From: an uncultured Pseudacidovorax sp.
GTDB taxonomy: Bacteria > Pseudomonadota > Gammaproteobacteria > Burkholderiales > Burkholderiaceae_C
Length of the DNA: 64,000 nt
Assembly (NCBI RefSeq): GCF_913773995.1
Contig: NZ_CAJYES010000113.1
Span: 1-64,000, forward strand
Reading direction: 5' to 3'
Below the pieces are notes generated by a model that did not search any database, was not told where the DNA came from, and was given only the letters and a program-made list of their open reading frames with translations. Below are positions 9,706 to 18,791 of the stretch, in pieces (within the stretch, counting starts at the first letter, position 1; each line of letters begins with the position of its first letter). Both the position numbers and the translations under genes were made by a program.

Positions 9706-9761
9706 CGCACTGGTCTCCTGGTCGTTGGGCCGGCAGACAGGCGTGAAGCCGTGAATGCGCG

Positions 9762-10535
9762 TCAGCCGGCGTCGGGGTGCGTCCAGCGCCAGATGATCTC
9801 GGCCGCTTCGTCCACACCCTGCTTCTTGAGGGCGGAGAAGAGTCTGACCTCGCCGCCGCCGGCCTGCAGTCGCGCAATCGACAGCGCCTTGTTGGCCTCG
9901 GCCCGCGTGAGCTTGTCGGCCTTGGTCAGCAGCACCAGGAAGTTCAGGCCCTGTTCCACGCGCGGGCGGATCACTTCCAGCAGCACCTCGTCCAGTTCGG
10001 TCATGCCCAGGCGCGGATCGCACATCAGCACCACGCCCGACAGCTGCTCGCGGGTCATCAGGTAGTTGCCCATCACCCGCTGCCAGCGCAGCTTGGCCTC
10101 GCGCGGCACGGCGGCATAGCCGTAGCCGGGCAGGTCGGCCAGCACGGCGTCGTCCACCTGGCCCTTGCCTACGCCGAACAGGTTGATGTGCTGCGTGCGG
10201 CCGGGCGTCTTGGAGGCGAAGGCGAGGCGCTTCTGCTGCGTCAGGGTGTTGATCGCCGTGGACTTGCCGGCATTGGAGCGGCCGACGAAGGCGATCTCGG
10301 GCAGGCCCAGCGGGGGCAGGGTGTCCAGCCGCGGCGAGCTGAGCAGGAAGTGCGCAGTGTGCATCCAGCCCAGGGCCGTGCGGGCGCGCTCGGCGAAGCT
10401 GGCAGCGGGCCTTGCCGGTGCTGCGGGAGCGCCGGCGGAGTCGGGAGGACCGGCGTTCTCCGCCGATCCGCTGGCGGGTGCCGCTGCGGCATCGGCCGCG
10501 TCATCCGCAGGAGAGGGCGGAAAAGTTTGATCCAT
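9762..10535 (-). CDS. engB: Ribosome biogenesis GTP-binding protein EngB (YihA/YsxC)
   Basis: TRAFAC-class GTPase needed for large ribosomal subunit assembly. Walker A is GRSNAGKST, G3 is DLPGYGYA, G4 is LTKADKLTR, and G5 lies near the LFSALKKQG stretch, all in the usual order. About 45 residues of Ala/Pro-rich, probably disordered N-terminus precede the domain, longer than in most EngB proteins (about 200 aa). Start ATG 10535 (MDQTFPPSP) is chosen; an upstream ATG at 10553 would add six residues. Divergent from cytochrome c4, an arrangement common in betaproteobacteria. Confidence 0.94.
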   Translation of the reverse strand: MDQTFPPSPADDAADAAAAPASGSAENAGPPDSAGAPAAPARPAASFAERARTALGWMHTAHFLLSSPRLDTLPPLGLPEIAFVGRSNAGKSTAINTLTQQKRLAFASKTPGRTQHINLFGVGKGQVDDAVLADLPGYGYAAVPREAKLRWQRVMGNYLMTREQLSGVVLMCDPRLGMTELDEVLLEVIRPRVEQGLNFLVLLTKADKLTRAEANKALSIARLQAGGGEVRLFSALKKQGVDEAAEIIWRWTHPDAG

Positions 10536-10632
10536 TCGGTACAGGGTTCTCAAGGAGGCCGTGGGAAGGGAGGGCGATTGTAGAATTGCCGGGTTTTGCG
10601 CCAGTCAGCGCACAAGTGAAGAAGCCCACGAT

Positions 10633-11292
10633 ATGAAGTTGTTCGCGCCTTATCTGCTTGCTGCCGTGCTGGGGACCGTTCTGGGGGGAACGGCCATGGC
10701 GGCAGATGCTCCGGCCGCTGCTGCCAAGCCGGCCAAGCCCGATCCCGCCAGGGGCGACACCATCTACACGCAGGGCCCCGCCAACGGCGTCGCCTGCGCC
10801 TCGTGCCACAACGCCGACGGCAATTCGGCCATCGTCACCAATCCCAAGCTGGCCCAGCAGCATCCCGAGTACATCCTCAAGCAGCTGCACGAGTTCAAGT
10901 CCGGCAAGCGCAAGAGCGCGATCATGCAGCCCATGGTGGCCAACCTGAGCGAGCAGGACATGCGCGACATCGCCTGGTTCCTGGGCAGCAAGACCATCAA
11001 GCCCGGCTTCGCCAAGGAGAAGGACCTCGTCGTGCTGGGCGAGCGCATCTACCGCGGCGGCATCGCCGACCGTCAGGTGCCCGCTTGCGCCGGCTGCCAC
11101 AGCCCGACGGGTGCCGGCATCCCTGCCCAGTACCCGCGCCTCGGGGGTCAGCACTCCGACTACACCGAAGGTCAGCTCAAGTCCTTCCGCGACGGCATCC
11201 GCGCCAACAGCCCGCAAATGACCGGCGTGGCCGCCAAGATGAACGACCGCGAGATCAAGGCCGTCGCCGACTACATCGCCGGCCTGCGTTGA
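10633..11292 (+). CDS. Dihaem cytochrome c4-type protein
   Basis: Periplasmic electron carrier between the bc1 complex and terminal oxidases. A Sec signal peptide (MKLFAPYLLAAVLGT..., cleavage near AMAAD) is followed by two class I cytochrome domains with haem motifs CASCH (residues 55-59) and CAGCH (152-156), plus Met ligand candidates in the repeated 'MQPMVANLSEQDMRDIAWFL' region and in 'SPQMTGVAAKMNDREIKAVAD'. ATG 10633 gives a good signal peptide. The gene is monocistronic by structure, ending in a strong terminator, but it lies directly before resB/ccsA, whose products attach haem to such proteins. Confidence 0.93.
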   Translation: MKLFAPYLLAAVLGTVLGGTAMAADAPAAAAKPAKPDPARGDTIYTQGPANGVACASCHNADGNSAIVTNPKLAQQHPEYILKQLHEFKSGKRKSAIMQPMVANLSEQDMRDIAWFLGSKTIKPGFAKEKDLVVLGERIYRGGIADRQVPACAGCHSPTGAGIPAQYPRLGGQHSDYTEGQLKSFRDGIRANSPQMTGVAAKMNDREIKAVADYIAGLR

Positions 11293-11346
11293 CTTAACGC
11301 AAGTCAAAAAACCGCAGAACCAACCGCCGACAATTCCACTCAACAA

Positions 11347-11381
11347 GGGCGGGCCGATCCCTGGGATCGCCCGCCCTTTTT
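11347..11381 (+). terminator. Rho-independent terminator after cytochrome c4
   Basis: GGGCGGGCCGATCCC (11347-11361) pairs with GGGATCGCCCGCCC (11363-11376) with one bulged C, and TTTTT follows (11377-11381). It ends cytochrome c4 transcription before resB, so resB needs another promoter or read-through. Confidence 0.88.
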
Positions 11382-11403
11382 CCTGCCTATTGCTGCTTTC
11401 GTC

Positions 11404-13587
11404 ATGAGCGTCTCCACCCACGGCCTTCGCCTTCGAACCGGCTCGCAGGCCCTGCGCGCCGCCGTGGAACTGCTGTCGTCGATGCGTTTCGCCATCGCGC
11501 TGCTGACGGTCATCTGCATCGCCTCGGTCATCGGCACCGTGCTCAAGCAGCAGGAGCCGATCAACAACTACATCAACCAGTTCGGGCCCTTCTGGGCGCA
11601 GGTGTTCCGCAGCGCGCGGTTGGACACCATCTACAGCGCCTGGTGGTTCCTGCTGATCCTGGCCTTCCTGGTGGTCAGCACCTCGCTGTGCATCGCCCGC
11701 AACACACCGCGCATCATGGCCGACCTGCGCAGCTACAAGGAAGACCTGCGCGTGCAGGGCCTGAAGGCCTTCGGCCTGCGCGCCGAGACGGTGCTGGCCG
11801 AGTCGCCCGACGCCGCCGCCAACCGCATCGGCCAGCAGCTGGTGGGCGGCGGCTGGAAGGTCAAGCTGCAGAAGCGCGAGACGGCCGGCGCGCCGGCAGG
11901 GTGGATGGTCGCGGCCCGTGCCGGTGGCGCCAACAAGCTGGGCTACATGGCGGCGCACGGCGCCATCGTGCTGATCTGCCTGGGCGGCCTGCTCGACGGC
12001 GACCTGATCGTGCGCGCCCAGACCTGGCTGGGCGGCAAGTCGGTCTACACCGGTGGCGGCATGATCGCCGACGTGCCCGCGCAGCACCGCCTGGCGCCGA
12101 CCAACCCCACCTTCCGCGGCAACATCCTGGTGCCGGAAGGCGCGCAATCGTCGGTGGCCATCCTCAACCAGGCCGACGGCGTGCTGCTGCAGGAGCTGCC
12201 CTTCGCCATCGAGCTCAAGAAGTTCATCGTCGACTACTACGCGACCGGCATGCCCAAGCTCTTCGCGAGCGAGGTGGTGCTGCACGACCGCGCCAGCGGC
12301 GAGACGAAGACCGCGCGCATCGAGGTCAACCATCCCGCGAGCTGGAAGGGCATCGAGATCTACCAGTCCAGCTTCGACGACGGCGGCTCGCGCGTGAAGC
12401 TGCGCGCCGTGCCCATGGGCGCGGCAGCCAAGCCCTTCGAGGTCGAGGGCACCATCGGCACCAGCACCGAGCTGACCAACGGCAAGGACAAGCTCACGCT
12501 CGAATACACGGCGCTGCGCGTGATCAACGTCGAGAACTTCGCCGGTGCCAATGGCGGCAGCGGGGCCGACGTGCGCAAGGTGGACCTGGTGGGCAGCCTC
12601 GAATCGCGCCTGGGCGCTGCCCACAAGGTGGACAAGCCCAAGGAGCTGCGCAACATCGGCCCGAGCATCGGCTACAAGCTGCGCGATGCGGCCGGCCAGG
12701 CGCGTGAATACCAGAACTACATGGTGCCGACGGTGATGGAGGAAGGCGCGCCGCCGGTCTTCCTGCTCGGCGTGCGCGAGCAGCCCGACCAGCCTTTCCG
12801 ATACCTGCGGGTGCCCGCCGACGACGAGATGGGGATGGCGGGCTTCACCCGCCTGCGCGAGGCGCTGGCCGACCCGGCAGTGCGCGCCCGTGCGGTCGAC
12901 CGCTATGTGGCCCAGGCCATCGGCGCAGATCGTCCGGAGCAGGCGCAGCAGCTGCGCGCCTCGGCCCTGCGCGCCATCGGCCTGTTCGCCGGCGCCGAGC
13001 AACTGCAGGCCGGCACTGCGCGTGCGGACGGGCGCAACGCCTCCGGCTGGCAGGCCATCGCCGAATTCATCGACCAGCAGGTGCCCGAAGCCGAGCGCGA
13101 GCGCGCGGGTCAGATCCTGGTTCGCGTGGTCAACGACGTGCTCTTCGAGCTGCTCAACCTGAGCCGCACGCAGGCGGGTCAGCCGCCACTGCAGCGCGAC
13201 GAGAAATCCCAGGCATGGCTCACGCAGGCCGTGCTGTCGCTGAGCGACGCCGCCTTCTACCCAGCGCCCGTGGCGCTCATGCTGACCGACTTCACGCAGG
13301 TGCAGGCCAGCGTCTTCCAGGTGGCCCGCGCGCCGGGCAAGAGCGTGGTGTATCTGGGCTGCCTGTTGCTGATCGTGGGCATTTTTGCCATGCTCTACGT
13401 CCGCGAGCGGCGGCTGTGGGTGTGGCTGGCGCCGCGTGCCGACGGCGCAGGCGCAGAGGCCGCGATGGCCCTGTCGGTCAACCGCCGCGGCCTGGACACC
13501 GACAAGGAATTCCACCGCCTGCGCGAACGACTGCTGGGCCTGCCCTCGGCCGACGCACCCTCTTCCGCGGAGACCCCATCCCGATGA
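11404..13587 (+). CDS. resB: Cytochrome c biogenesis protein ResB (Ccs1)
   Basis: System II cytochrome c maturation subunit; with CcsA it delivers and attaches haem to apocytochromes on the periplasmic side. It is 727 aa with membrane helices near residues 30-50 (MRFAIALLTVICIASVIGTVL), about 80-98 (WWFLLILAFLVVSTSLCI) and about 180, a large periplasmic domain, and a last helix near 640 (VVYLGCLLLIVGIFAMLYV). The family motif GTVLKQQEPINNYINQFGPFW follows the first helix. It begins 22 bases after a terminator tract, so a promoter inside or upstream of the cytochrome gene must feed it or termination must be incomplete. The stop overlaps ccsA (ATGA). Confidence 0.93.
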   Translation: MSVSTHGLRLRTGSQALRAAVELLSSMRFAIALLTVICIASVIGTVLKQQEPINNYINQFGPFWAQVFRSARLDTIYSAWWFLLILAFLVVSTSLCIARNTPRIMADLRSYKEDLRVQGLKAFGLRAETVLAESPDAAANRIGQQLVGGGWKVKLQKRETAGAPAGWMVAARAGGANKLGYMAAHGAIVLICLGGLLDGDLIVRAQTWLGGKSVYTGGGMIADVPAQHRLAPTNPTFRGNILVPEGAQSSVAILNQADGVLLQELPFAIELKKFIVDYYATGMPKLFASEVVLHDRASGETKTARIEVNHPASWKGIEIYQSSFDDGGSRVKLRAVPMGAAAKPFEVEGTIGTSTELTNGKDKLTLEYTALRVINVENFAGANGGSGADVRKVDLVGSLESRLGAAHKVDKPKELRNIGPSIGYKLRDAAGQAREYQNYMVPTVMEEGAPPVFLLGVREQPDQPFRYLRVPADDEMGMAGFTRLREALADPAVRARAVDRYVAQAIGADRPEQAQQLRASALRAIGLFAGAEQLQAGTARADGRNASGWQAIAEFIDQQVPEAERERAGQILVRVVNDVLFELLNLSRTQAGQPPLQRDEKSQAWLTQAVLSLSDAAFYPAPVALMLTDFTQVQASVFQVARAPGKSVVYLGCLLLIVGIFAMLYVRERRLWVWLAPRADGAGAEAAMALSVNRRGLDTDKEFHRLRERLLGLPSADAPSSAETPSR

Positions 13588-14915
13588 ACACCGTCACCAG
13601 CACCACCACGCTGAGCCTCAACGAAGGCTGGTTCACCCGCCGCAGCCTGACCGATTGGCTGTTCGCCGCCTTCGTGCTGGCGGGCGGGCTGTTCGCGCTG
13701 GCGCGCTATCACGGCGCCATGGATGTGTACGAGAAGGCTATCCTGCTCGGCACGCTGCCGGCGCTGGTGTGGCTGGGCTGGTTCTGGCGGCCGTTGCAGC
13801 GGCTGGGTGTGGTGGTGGCAGCAGCTTCGGTGCTGGCCATCGTGAGCTACCAGGGCGATCTGACGCGGGCCGACAGCGTGTTCTGGCTCAAGTACTTCCT
13901 CTCCAGCCAGTCGGCCATCCTGTGGATGAGCGTGTTGTTCTTCATGAGCACGGTCTTCTACTGGCTGGGCTTCTTCGCAAAAAACCAGTCCGACGCCATG
14001 GAGCGCATCGGCTCGCGCCTGGCCTGGGCGGCGGTGACGCTGGCACTGATCGGCACCATGGTGCGCTGGTACGAGAGCCACCAGATCGGCCCCGACATCG
14101 GCCACATCCCGGTCAGCAACCTCTACGAAGTCTTCGTGCTGTTCTGCTGGATGACGGCGGCCTTCTACCTCTACTACGAGGAGCGCTACCGCACCCGCGC
14201 GCTCGGCGCCTTCGTGATGCTGGTGGTCAGCGCCGCGGTGGGCTTTCTGCTCTGGTACACGCTGGTGCGCGGCGCGCACGAGATCCAGCCGCTGGTGCCG
14301 GCCCTGCAGAGCTGGTGGATGAAGCTGCACGTGCCAGCCAACTTCATCGGCTACGGCACCTTCTCGCTGGCGGCCATGGTGGCTTTCGCCTACCTCATCA
14401 AGCAACAGGCGGCCGAGACGCGCTGGTGGCGCCTGACGCCCATCTGGCTGCTGGGCGCGGCGCTGTGCTTCGTGCCCATCGCCTTCCGTCAGCGCGGCGT
14501 GGCCGAGGCCGGTGGTAGTTACTGGGTGGGCTATGCCCTGATTTCGTCGTTGATCGCCGCGGGCATTCTGCTGGGGCGCCGGCGCATCGCGGCCCGCCTG
14601 CCCGCCTTCGAGGTATTGGACGATGTGATGTACAAGGCCATCGCGGTCGGCTTCGCCTTCTTCACCATCGCCACGGTTCTGGGCGCGCTGTGGGCCGCCG
14701 ACGCCTGGGGCGGCTACTGGAGCTGGGATCCCAAGGAGACCTGGGCGCTGATCGTCTGGCTCAATTACGCGGCCTGGCTGCACATGCGCCTGGTCAAGGG
14801 CCTGCGGGGGACGGTCGCTTCGTGGTGGGCGCTGGTGGGGCTGGCGGTGACCACCTTCGCCTTCCTGGGCGTCAACATGTTCCTGTCGGGGCTGCACAGC
14901 TACGGCACGCTGTAG
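13584..14915 (+). CDS. ccsA: Cytochrome c biogenesis protein CcsA/CcsB (ResC)
   Basis: Haem-handling partner of ResB in system II. The 443-residue polytopic membrane protein contains the tryptophan-rich WWD motif WGGYWSWDPKETW (about residues 374-386), conserved His ligands around HEIQPL and LHVPANF, and HMRLVKG after the WWD segment. ATG 13584 overlaps the resB stop, giving translational coupling and matched stoichiometry. A longer reading frame exists upstream but lies inside resB in another frame and is not used. Confidence 0.94.
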   Translation: MNTVTSTTTLSLNEGWFTRRSLTDWLFAAFVLAGGLFALARYHGAMDVYEKAILLGTLPALVWLGWFWRPLQRLGVVVAAASVLAIVSYQGDLTRADSVFWLKYFLSSQSAILWMSVLFFMSTVFYWLGFFAKNQSDAMERIGSRLAWAAVTLALIGTMVRWYESHQIGPDIGHIPVSNLYEVFVLFCWMTAAFYLYYEERYRTRALGAFVMLVVSAAVGFLLWYTLVRGAHEIQPLVPALQSWWMKLHVPANFIGYGTFSLAAMVAFAYLIKQQAAETRWWRLTPIWLLGAALCFVPIAFRQRGVAEAGGSYWVGYALISSLIAAGILLGRRRIAARLPAFEVLDDVMYKAIAVGFAFFTIATVLGALWAADAWGGYWSWDPKETWALIVWLNYAAWLHMRLVKGLRGTVASWWALVGLAVTTFAFLGVNMFLSGLHSYGTL

Positions 14916-14928
14916 CCACGGCCGCCGG

Positions 14929-14973
14929 CCCCCGCGCCGGCGCAGCCCCACCCGCGGCGGGGGCAGGGCTTTT
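14929..14973 (+). terminator. Possible weak terminator after ccsA
   Basis: CCCCCGCGCCG (14929-14939) can pair with CGGCGGGGG (14955-14963) with a small bulge; CAGGGC and only TTTT follow. GC-rich stem but a poor T tract, so this is tentative. Confidence 0.3.
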
Positions 14974-15078
14974 GGGGCAGACTGAAATCCAGCTGGGGCC
15001 GGCCTGCGTAACCAAATGGACGTGGGCACCGAACTTCCCTCTGTCCATCTGTGTCTCCCCGCCTGCGAAAGGGCCCCC

Positions 15079-16080
15079 ATGTTGATCCGTTCCCACGATG
15101 ACGGCTTCGTTCATCCCGTCTCCAGCGAAATCACACCGCGTGCGGTGTACGAGCAGCGCCGCCAGCTCCTGCGCCTGATGGCAACCGGTGCCGCGGGTGC
15201 GGCCCTGGCCAGCTGGGCGGGTCGCGAGGCAATGGCGCAGGCTCAGAATTCCGGCGGCAAGCTCGCCCCGCTGCCGGGCGCCAAGTCCAGCGTGCCGGGC
15301 GCGCAGGTGATGGAGAAGGTCACCGACTACAAAGACGCCACCACCTACAACAACTTCTACGAATTCGGCACCGACAAGGCCGATCCGGCCAAGAACGCGC
15401 ACACCCTCAAGACCCGCCCGTGGACGGTCGAGGTCGAGGGGCTGGTCAAGAAGCCGGGCAAGTACAGCATCGAGGACCTGCTCAAGCTCTCCGCCCAGGA
15501 GGATCGGGTGTACCGCCTGCGCTGCGTCGAGGGCTGGTCGATGGTGGTCCCGTGGGTGGGCTATTCGCTGGCCGAACTGATCAAGCGCGTGGAGCCGCAG
15601 GGCAATGCCAAATACGTCGAGTTCGTGACGCTGGCCGACCCGAAGACGATGCCCTTCGTCGGTTCGCGCGTGCTCGACTGGCCGTATGCCGAGGGCCTGC
15701 GCATGGACGAGGCGATGCATCCGCTCACGCTGCTGACCTTCGGCATGTACGGCGAAGTGCTGCCCAACCAGAACGGTGCGCCGGTGCGCATCGTGGTGCC
15801 GTGGAAGTACGGCTTCAAGTCGGCCAAGTCCATCGTCAAGATCCGCTTCGTCGAAAAGGAGCCGGGCACGGCCTGGAACAAGGCGGCGGCCAACGAATAC
15901 GGCTTCTATTCCAACGTGAACCCCGATGTGGACCATCCCCGCTGGAGCCAGGCCACGGAGCGCCGCATCGGCGAGCCTGGCGGCCTGTTCGCCAAGCGGC
16001 GCAAGACGCTGCTGTTCAACGGCTACGAGGCGCAGGTCGGCCAGCTCTATGCCGGCATGGACCTGAAGAAGTTCTACTGA
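15079..16080 (+). CDS. msrP: Protein-methionine-sulfoxide reductase catalytic subunit MsrP (YedY)
   Basis: Periplasmic molybdoenzyme that repairs oxidised methionines in envelope proteins with electrons from MsrQ. A Tat-type signal ([14 protein letters not shown], about residues 28-41) precedes the mature protein. The molybdenum-ligating Cys is in [14 protein letters not shown] (Cys about 149), and [13 protein letters not shown] is conserved in the family. The length of 333 aa is usual. ATG 15079 is chosen; the frame extends upstream to ATG 15016, which would place 21 extra residues before the Tat signal. msrQ follows with overlapping stop and start. Confidence 0.95.
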   Translation: MLIRSHDDGFVHPVSSEITPRAVYEQRRQLLRLMATGAAGAALASWAGREAMAQAQNSGGKLAPLPGAKSSVPGAQVMEKVTDYKDATTYNNFYEFGTDKADPAKNAHTLKTRPWTVEVEGLVKKPGKYSIEDLLKLSAQEDRVYRLRCVEGWSMVVPWVGYSLAELIKRVEPQGNAKYVEFVTLADPKTMPFVGSRVLDWPYAEGLRMDEAMHPLTLLTFGMYGEVLPNQNGAPVRIVVPWKYGFKSAKSIVKIRFVEKEPGTAWNKAAANEYGFYSNVNPDVDHPRWSQATERRIGEPGGLFAKRRKTLLFNGYEAQVGQLYAGMDLKKFY

Positions 16081-16757
16081 TGGCGACGGCTGCACAGACG
16101 GGTCGCGGCACTGCGGCGCGGCCGGCGGGGGGCAACGTGCTCAACCGCCTGCTGATGCATCCGGCGGTCAAGCCGGCTGTGTTCGTGCTGTGCCTGTTCC
16201 CCTTCGCGTGGTTGCTGTACGGCGCCGTGGCCGATCAACTCGGCGCCAACCCGGCGGAGTATCTGCTGCGCGCCACCGGCGACTGGGCCCTACGCTTTCT
16301 CTGCATCGTGCTGGCCGTGACGCCGTTGCGTGTGATGGCCAAGCTCACGGTGCTGGCCCGGTGGCGCCGCATGCTGGGGCTCTTCGCCTACTTCTACGTC
16401 GTGGTGCACCTGTTGTGCTACTCGTGGTTCGACATGGGCTTCGACCTGCCTGCCATCGTGGCGGACATTCCCAAGCGCCCCTTCATCCTTGTGGGCTTTG
16501 CGGCCTTCGTGCTGCTGACGCTGCTGGCCGCCACGTCCTTCAACCGAGCGATCAAGGCGCTGGGCGGCAAGCGCTGGCAGCGGCTGCATCGGCTGGTCTA
16601 CCTGTGCGTGGGGCTGGGCCTGCTGCACTTCTTCTGGATGCGGGCCGGCAAGAACAACTTCGGCGAGGTCGGCATCTATGCCGTCGTCATCGCGTTGCTG
16701 CTGGGCTGGCGCGTGTGGCATGCAGTCGCCACGCGCAGAGCAAGCGCCACGCAGTAG
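16080..16757 (+). CDS. msrQ: Haem-binding membrane subunit MsrQ (YedZ)
   Basis: Inner-membrane b-type haem protein passing quinol or flavin electrons to MsrP. Its 225 residues have about six hydrophobic helices and conserved His residues in VVVHLLCYSWF, LHRLVYLCVGLGLLHFFW. The family signature LRFLCIVLAVTPLR is visible near residue 70. Start ATG 16080 shares its A with the MsrP TGA stop. Transcription ends at the hairpin 16768-16789 facing lysA. Confidence 0.94.
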   Translation: MATAAQTGRGTAARPAGGNVLNRLLMHPAVKPAVFVLCLFPFAWLLYGAVADQLGANPAEYLLRATGDWALRFLCIVLAVTPLRVMAKLTVLARWRRMLGLFAYFYVVVHLLCYSWFDMGFDLPAIVADIPKRPFILVGFAAFVLLTLLAATSFNRAIKALGGKRWQRLHRLVYLCVGLGLLHFFWMRAGKNNFGEVGIYAVVIALLLGWRVWHAVATRRASATQ

Positions 16758-16767
16758 CGCAATGAAA

Positions 16768-16789
16768 GAAGGCGGCCCTGGCCGCCTTC
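16768..16789. terminator. Bidirectional hairpin between msrQ and lysA
   Basis: GAAGGCGGCC (16768-16777) and GGCCGCCTTC (16780-16789) pair perfectly around a two-base loop. It lies between two convergent genes, 11 bases beyond msrQ and 7 beyond the lysA stop. T tracts are short on both strands (TCATTTC on plus, TTTCATT on minus), so strength is uncertain. Confidence 0.65.
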
Positions 16790-16795
16790 GTCATT

Positions 16796-18091
16796 TCAGA
16801 GCAGTTGCTCCGCGCGCAACTGGTCTTCGACCGTCTCGCGCCGCCGGATCAGCCGTGCCTCCGACCCGCTGACCAGCACCTCGGCCGCACGGCCGCGCGT
16901 GTTGTAGTTGCTGGCCATGCTCATGCAGTAAGCGCCAGCCGAAAGCACCGCCAGCAGGTCGCCCGATTGCACGGCCAGGTCGCGGTCGCGGCCCAGCCAG
17001 TCGCCGCTTTCGCACACCGGGCCGACCACGTCGTAGCGCACCGGCTCGGCGTCCGTCTTCAGCACCACGGGTTCGATGCGGTGGAAGGCCTCGTACATGG
17101 CCGGCCGTGGCAGGTCGTTCATGGCTGCATCGACGATGCAGAAGTTCTTCTCTTCGCCGGGCTTGGTGTAGAGCACCTCGGTCACGCAGACGCCGGCGTT
17201 GCCGACCAGCGAGCGGCCAGGCTCGATGACCAGCTTGCGGTCGCCGAAGCCGCGGGCGTCCAGCCGGGCCAGCAGCTGCCCCCAGAGCGCATCGGCAGCC
17301 GGCGGCGTGTCGCCGTTGTAGTCGATGCCCAGGCCTCCGCCGAAGTCCAGGTGCTGCAGGCGGATGCCCTGCGCCTCGATGGCCTCAACCAGATCGAGCA
17401 CGCGCTCCAGCGCATCCAGGTAGGGCGAGGCCTCGGTGATCTGCGAGCCGATGTGGCAGTCGATGCCCACCACGGTCAAGCCCGGCAGCGATGCGGCATG
17501 CCGATACACCTCGACCGCGCGATCGTGCGCAATGCCGAACTTGTTGCCCTTGAGGCCGGTGGAGATGTACGGATGGGTCTTGGCGTCGACGTTCGGGTTG
17601 ATGCGCAGGCTGACCGGCGCGCGCTTGCCGGCGGACACGGCCACTGCGCTCAGCACGTCGAGCTCGGCTTCGCTCTCGACGTTGAAGCAGGCGATGCCGG
17701 CCTCCAGAGCCTGCCGCATCTCCGCGCGGGTCTTGCCGACGCCGGAGAAGATGACCTTGCCCACGTCCGCACCGGCGGCCATCACTCGGGCCAGTTCGCC
17801 GCCGGAGACGATGTCGAAGCCGCAGCCGGCCTCGGCGAAGACGCGCAATACGCCCAGCGAGGAGTTGGCTTTCATGGCGTAGCAAACCAGTGCGTCCCGA
17901 CCTTCGAAGCCACGGCGATACGCGGCCAGTGCGTCGAGCATCCACTGCTTGGAGTAGACGAACAGCGGTGTGCCGTGTTCACGCGCCAGCGCCTGCAGGT
18001 CGGCCTGCTCGACACGCAGGACGGCGCCGTCGCGGGCAATGTGGGGTTGGCCCGGCAGTGCGGTGCCGGGAGAGGCGAGGGAAGCGGTCAT
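16796..18091 (-). CDS. lysA: Diaminopimelate decarboxylase
   Basis: Last step of lysine synthesis: PLP-dependent decarboxylation of meso-diaminopimelate. The 431-residue protein has the fold III alanine-racemase barrel, with the PLP lysine in [36 protein letters not shown] (His/Ser phosphate region), [22 protein letters not shown] and the [13 protein letters not shown] substrate-binding Cys. ATG 18091 overlaps the lptM stop by four bases. The frame extends far upstream through lptM in another frame, but those residues do not fit the family. Confidence 0.96.
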   Translation of the reverse strand: MTASLASPGTALPGQPHIARDGAVLRVEQADLQALAREHGTPLFVYSKQWMLDALAAYRRGFEGRDALVCYAMKANSSLGVLRVFAEAGCGFDIVSGGELARVMAAGADVGKVIFSGVGKTRAEMRQALEAGIACFNVESEAELDVLSAVAVSAGKRAPVSLRINPNVDAKTHPYISTGLKGNKFGIAHDRAVEVYRHAASLPGLTVVGIDCHIGSQITEASPYLDALERVLDLVEAIEAQGIRLQHLDFGGGLGIDYNGDTPPAADALWGQLLARLDARGFGDRKLVIEPGRSLVGNAGVCVTEVLYTKPGEEKNFCIVDAAMNDLPRPAMYEAFHRIEPVVLKTDAEPVRYDVVGPVCESGDWLGRDRDLAVQSGDLLAVLSAGAYCMSMASNYNTRGRAAEVLVSGSEARLIRRRETVEDQLRAEQLL

Positions 18092-18348
18092 GGACGGGAG
18101 GCAGGAACCGAGGGAGCCGTAGACGCTGCGGGTGCGCTGGAAGTCTCGGCGGGTGCTGGTGCGGTCTTGCTGCCGGAGCCGGTGAGTACCTGGGGAAGCG
18201 TGGCACGCTGGGCGGCAGCGGGCTCGGTCGGCAGGTAGAGCGCGCCCTTCTGGCCGCAGGCAGACAGGGTGACCAGGGCTGCGAGCGCAAAGACCTTTGC
18301 GAGTTGGCGCAGGGAGGCGCTCACTAGAATTTGCCGAGCATTCAACAT
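18088..18348 (-). CDS. lptM: LPS translocon maturation chaperone LptM-like lipoprotein
   Basis: Small outer-membrane lipoprotein of the LptM/YifL family, which in E. coli helps mature the LptD-LptE translocon. The signal ends in a lipobox LSAC (Cys31) followed by GQKGALYLP, the diagnostic LptM motif. The rest is an Ala/Pro/Ser-rich low-complexity tail. It is 86 aa, starts at ATG 18348 and is translationally coupled to lysA. Linkage of lptM with lysine or diaminopimelate genes is seen in many proteobacteria. Confidence 0.88.
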   Translation of the reverse strand: MLNARQILVSASLRQLAKVFALAALVTLSACGQKGALYLPTEPAAAQRATLPQVLTGSGSKTAPAPAETSSAPAASTAPSVPASRP

Positions 18349-18367
18349 CGCGAAATTTTATCCAGTC

Positions 18368-18700
18368 ATGACCGATGCCCAGTACCTCGATCTCGCGGAA
18401 TCCGCTCTGGCAGCCATCGAACGATGCTGCGACGAGATCAACGAGAACACCGACGCGGACATCGACAACCAGCGCGTGGGCGGCATGATCACGCTGACCT
18501 TCGCCAACCGCAGCCAGGTGGTGGTGAATCTGCAGCCGCCGCTGCACGAGATCTGGCTCGCGGCCCGCACCGGCGGCTACCACTTCCGCCACGATGGGCA
18601 CCACTGGGTCGACACCAAGGGCGGCGACGAACTCTTCGGGCGGCTGTCGCAGGAGTGCAGCCTGCAGGCCGGCCAGCCGCTGAGCTTCACGGCCGGCTGA
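18368..18700 (+). CDS. cyaY: Iron-sulfur cluster assembly protein CyaY (frataxin)
   Basis: Bacterial frataxin, an iron-binding regulator of Fe-S cluster assembly. The 110-residue length is typical. The acidic first helix ([18 protein letters not shown]) carries the iron-binding face; the sheet carries [17 protein letters not shown] and the invariant [31 protein letters not shown] follows. ATG 18368 has a short divergent spacer to lptM (19 bases), so the two start regions overlap and their promoters must lie inside one another's genes or very close together. Confidence 0.95.
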   Translation: MTDAQYLDLAESALAAIERCCDEINENTDADIDNQRVGGMITLTFANRSQVVVNLQPPLHEIWLAARTGGYHFRHDGHHWVDTKGGDELFGRLSQECSLQAGQPLSFTAG

Positions 18701-18791
18701 GCGCGCCGCCGGCAGCGAGCGACCCCAAGGGTCTGCGCCCGCGCCTGAAGCCTGTGCGCCCCCGATCCGCCAGGCGGGCGCGCCGACGGGC

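Noticed and set aside
9706-10023. N-terminal extension of the alpha/beta hydrolase
   Set aside because: The extension overlaps engB antisense and lacks similarity to the fold; AGGAG before ATG 9705 supports the shorter protein.
10501-13515. 1,004-codon open frame antisense to cytochrome c4 and resB
   Set aside because: Antisense shadow of two well-supported genes, without a ribosome site or recognisable domain.
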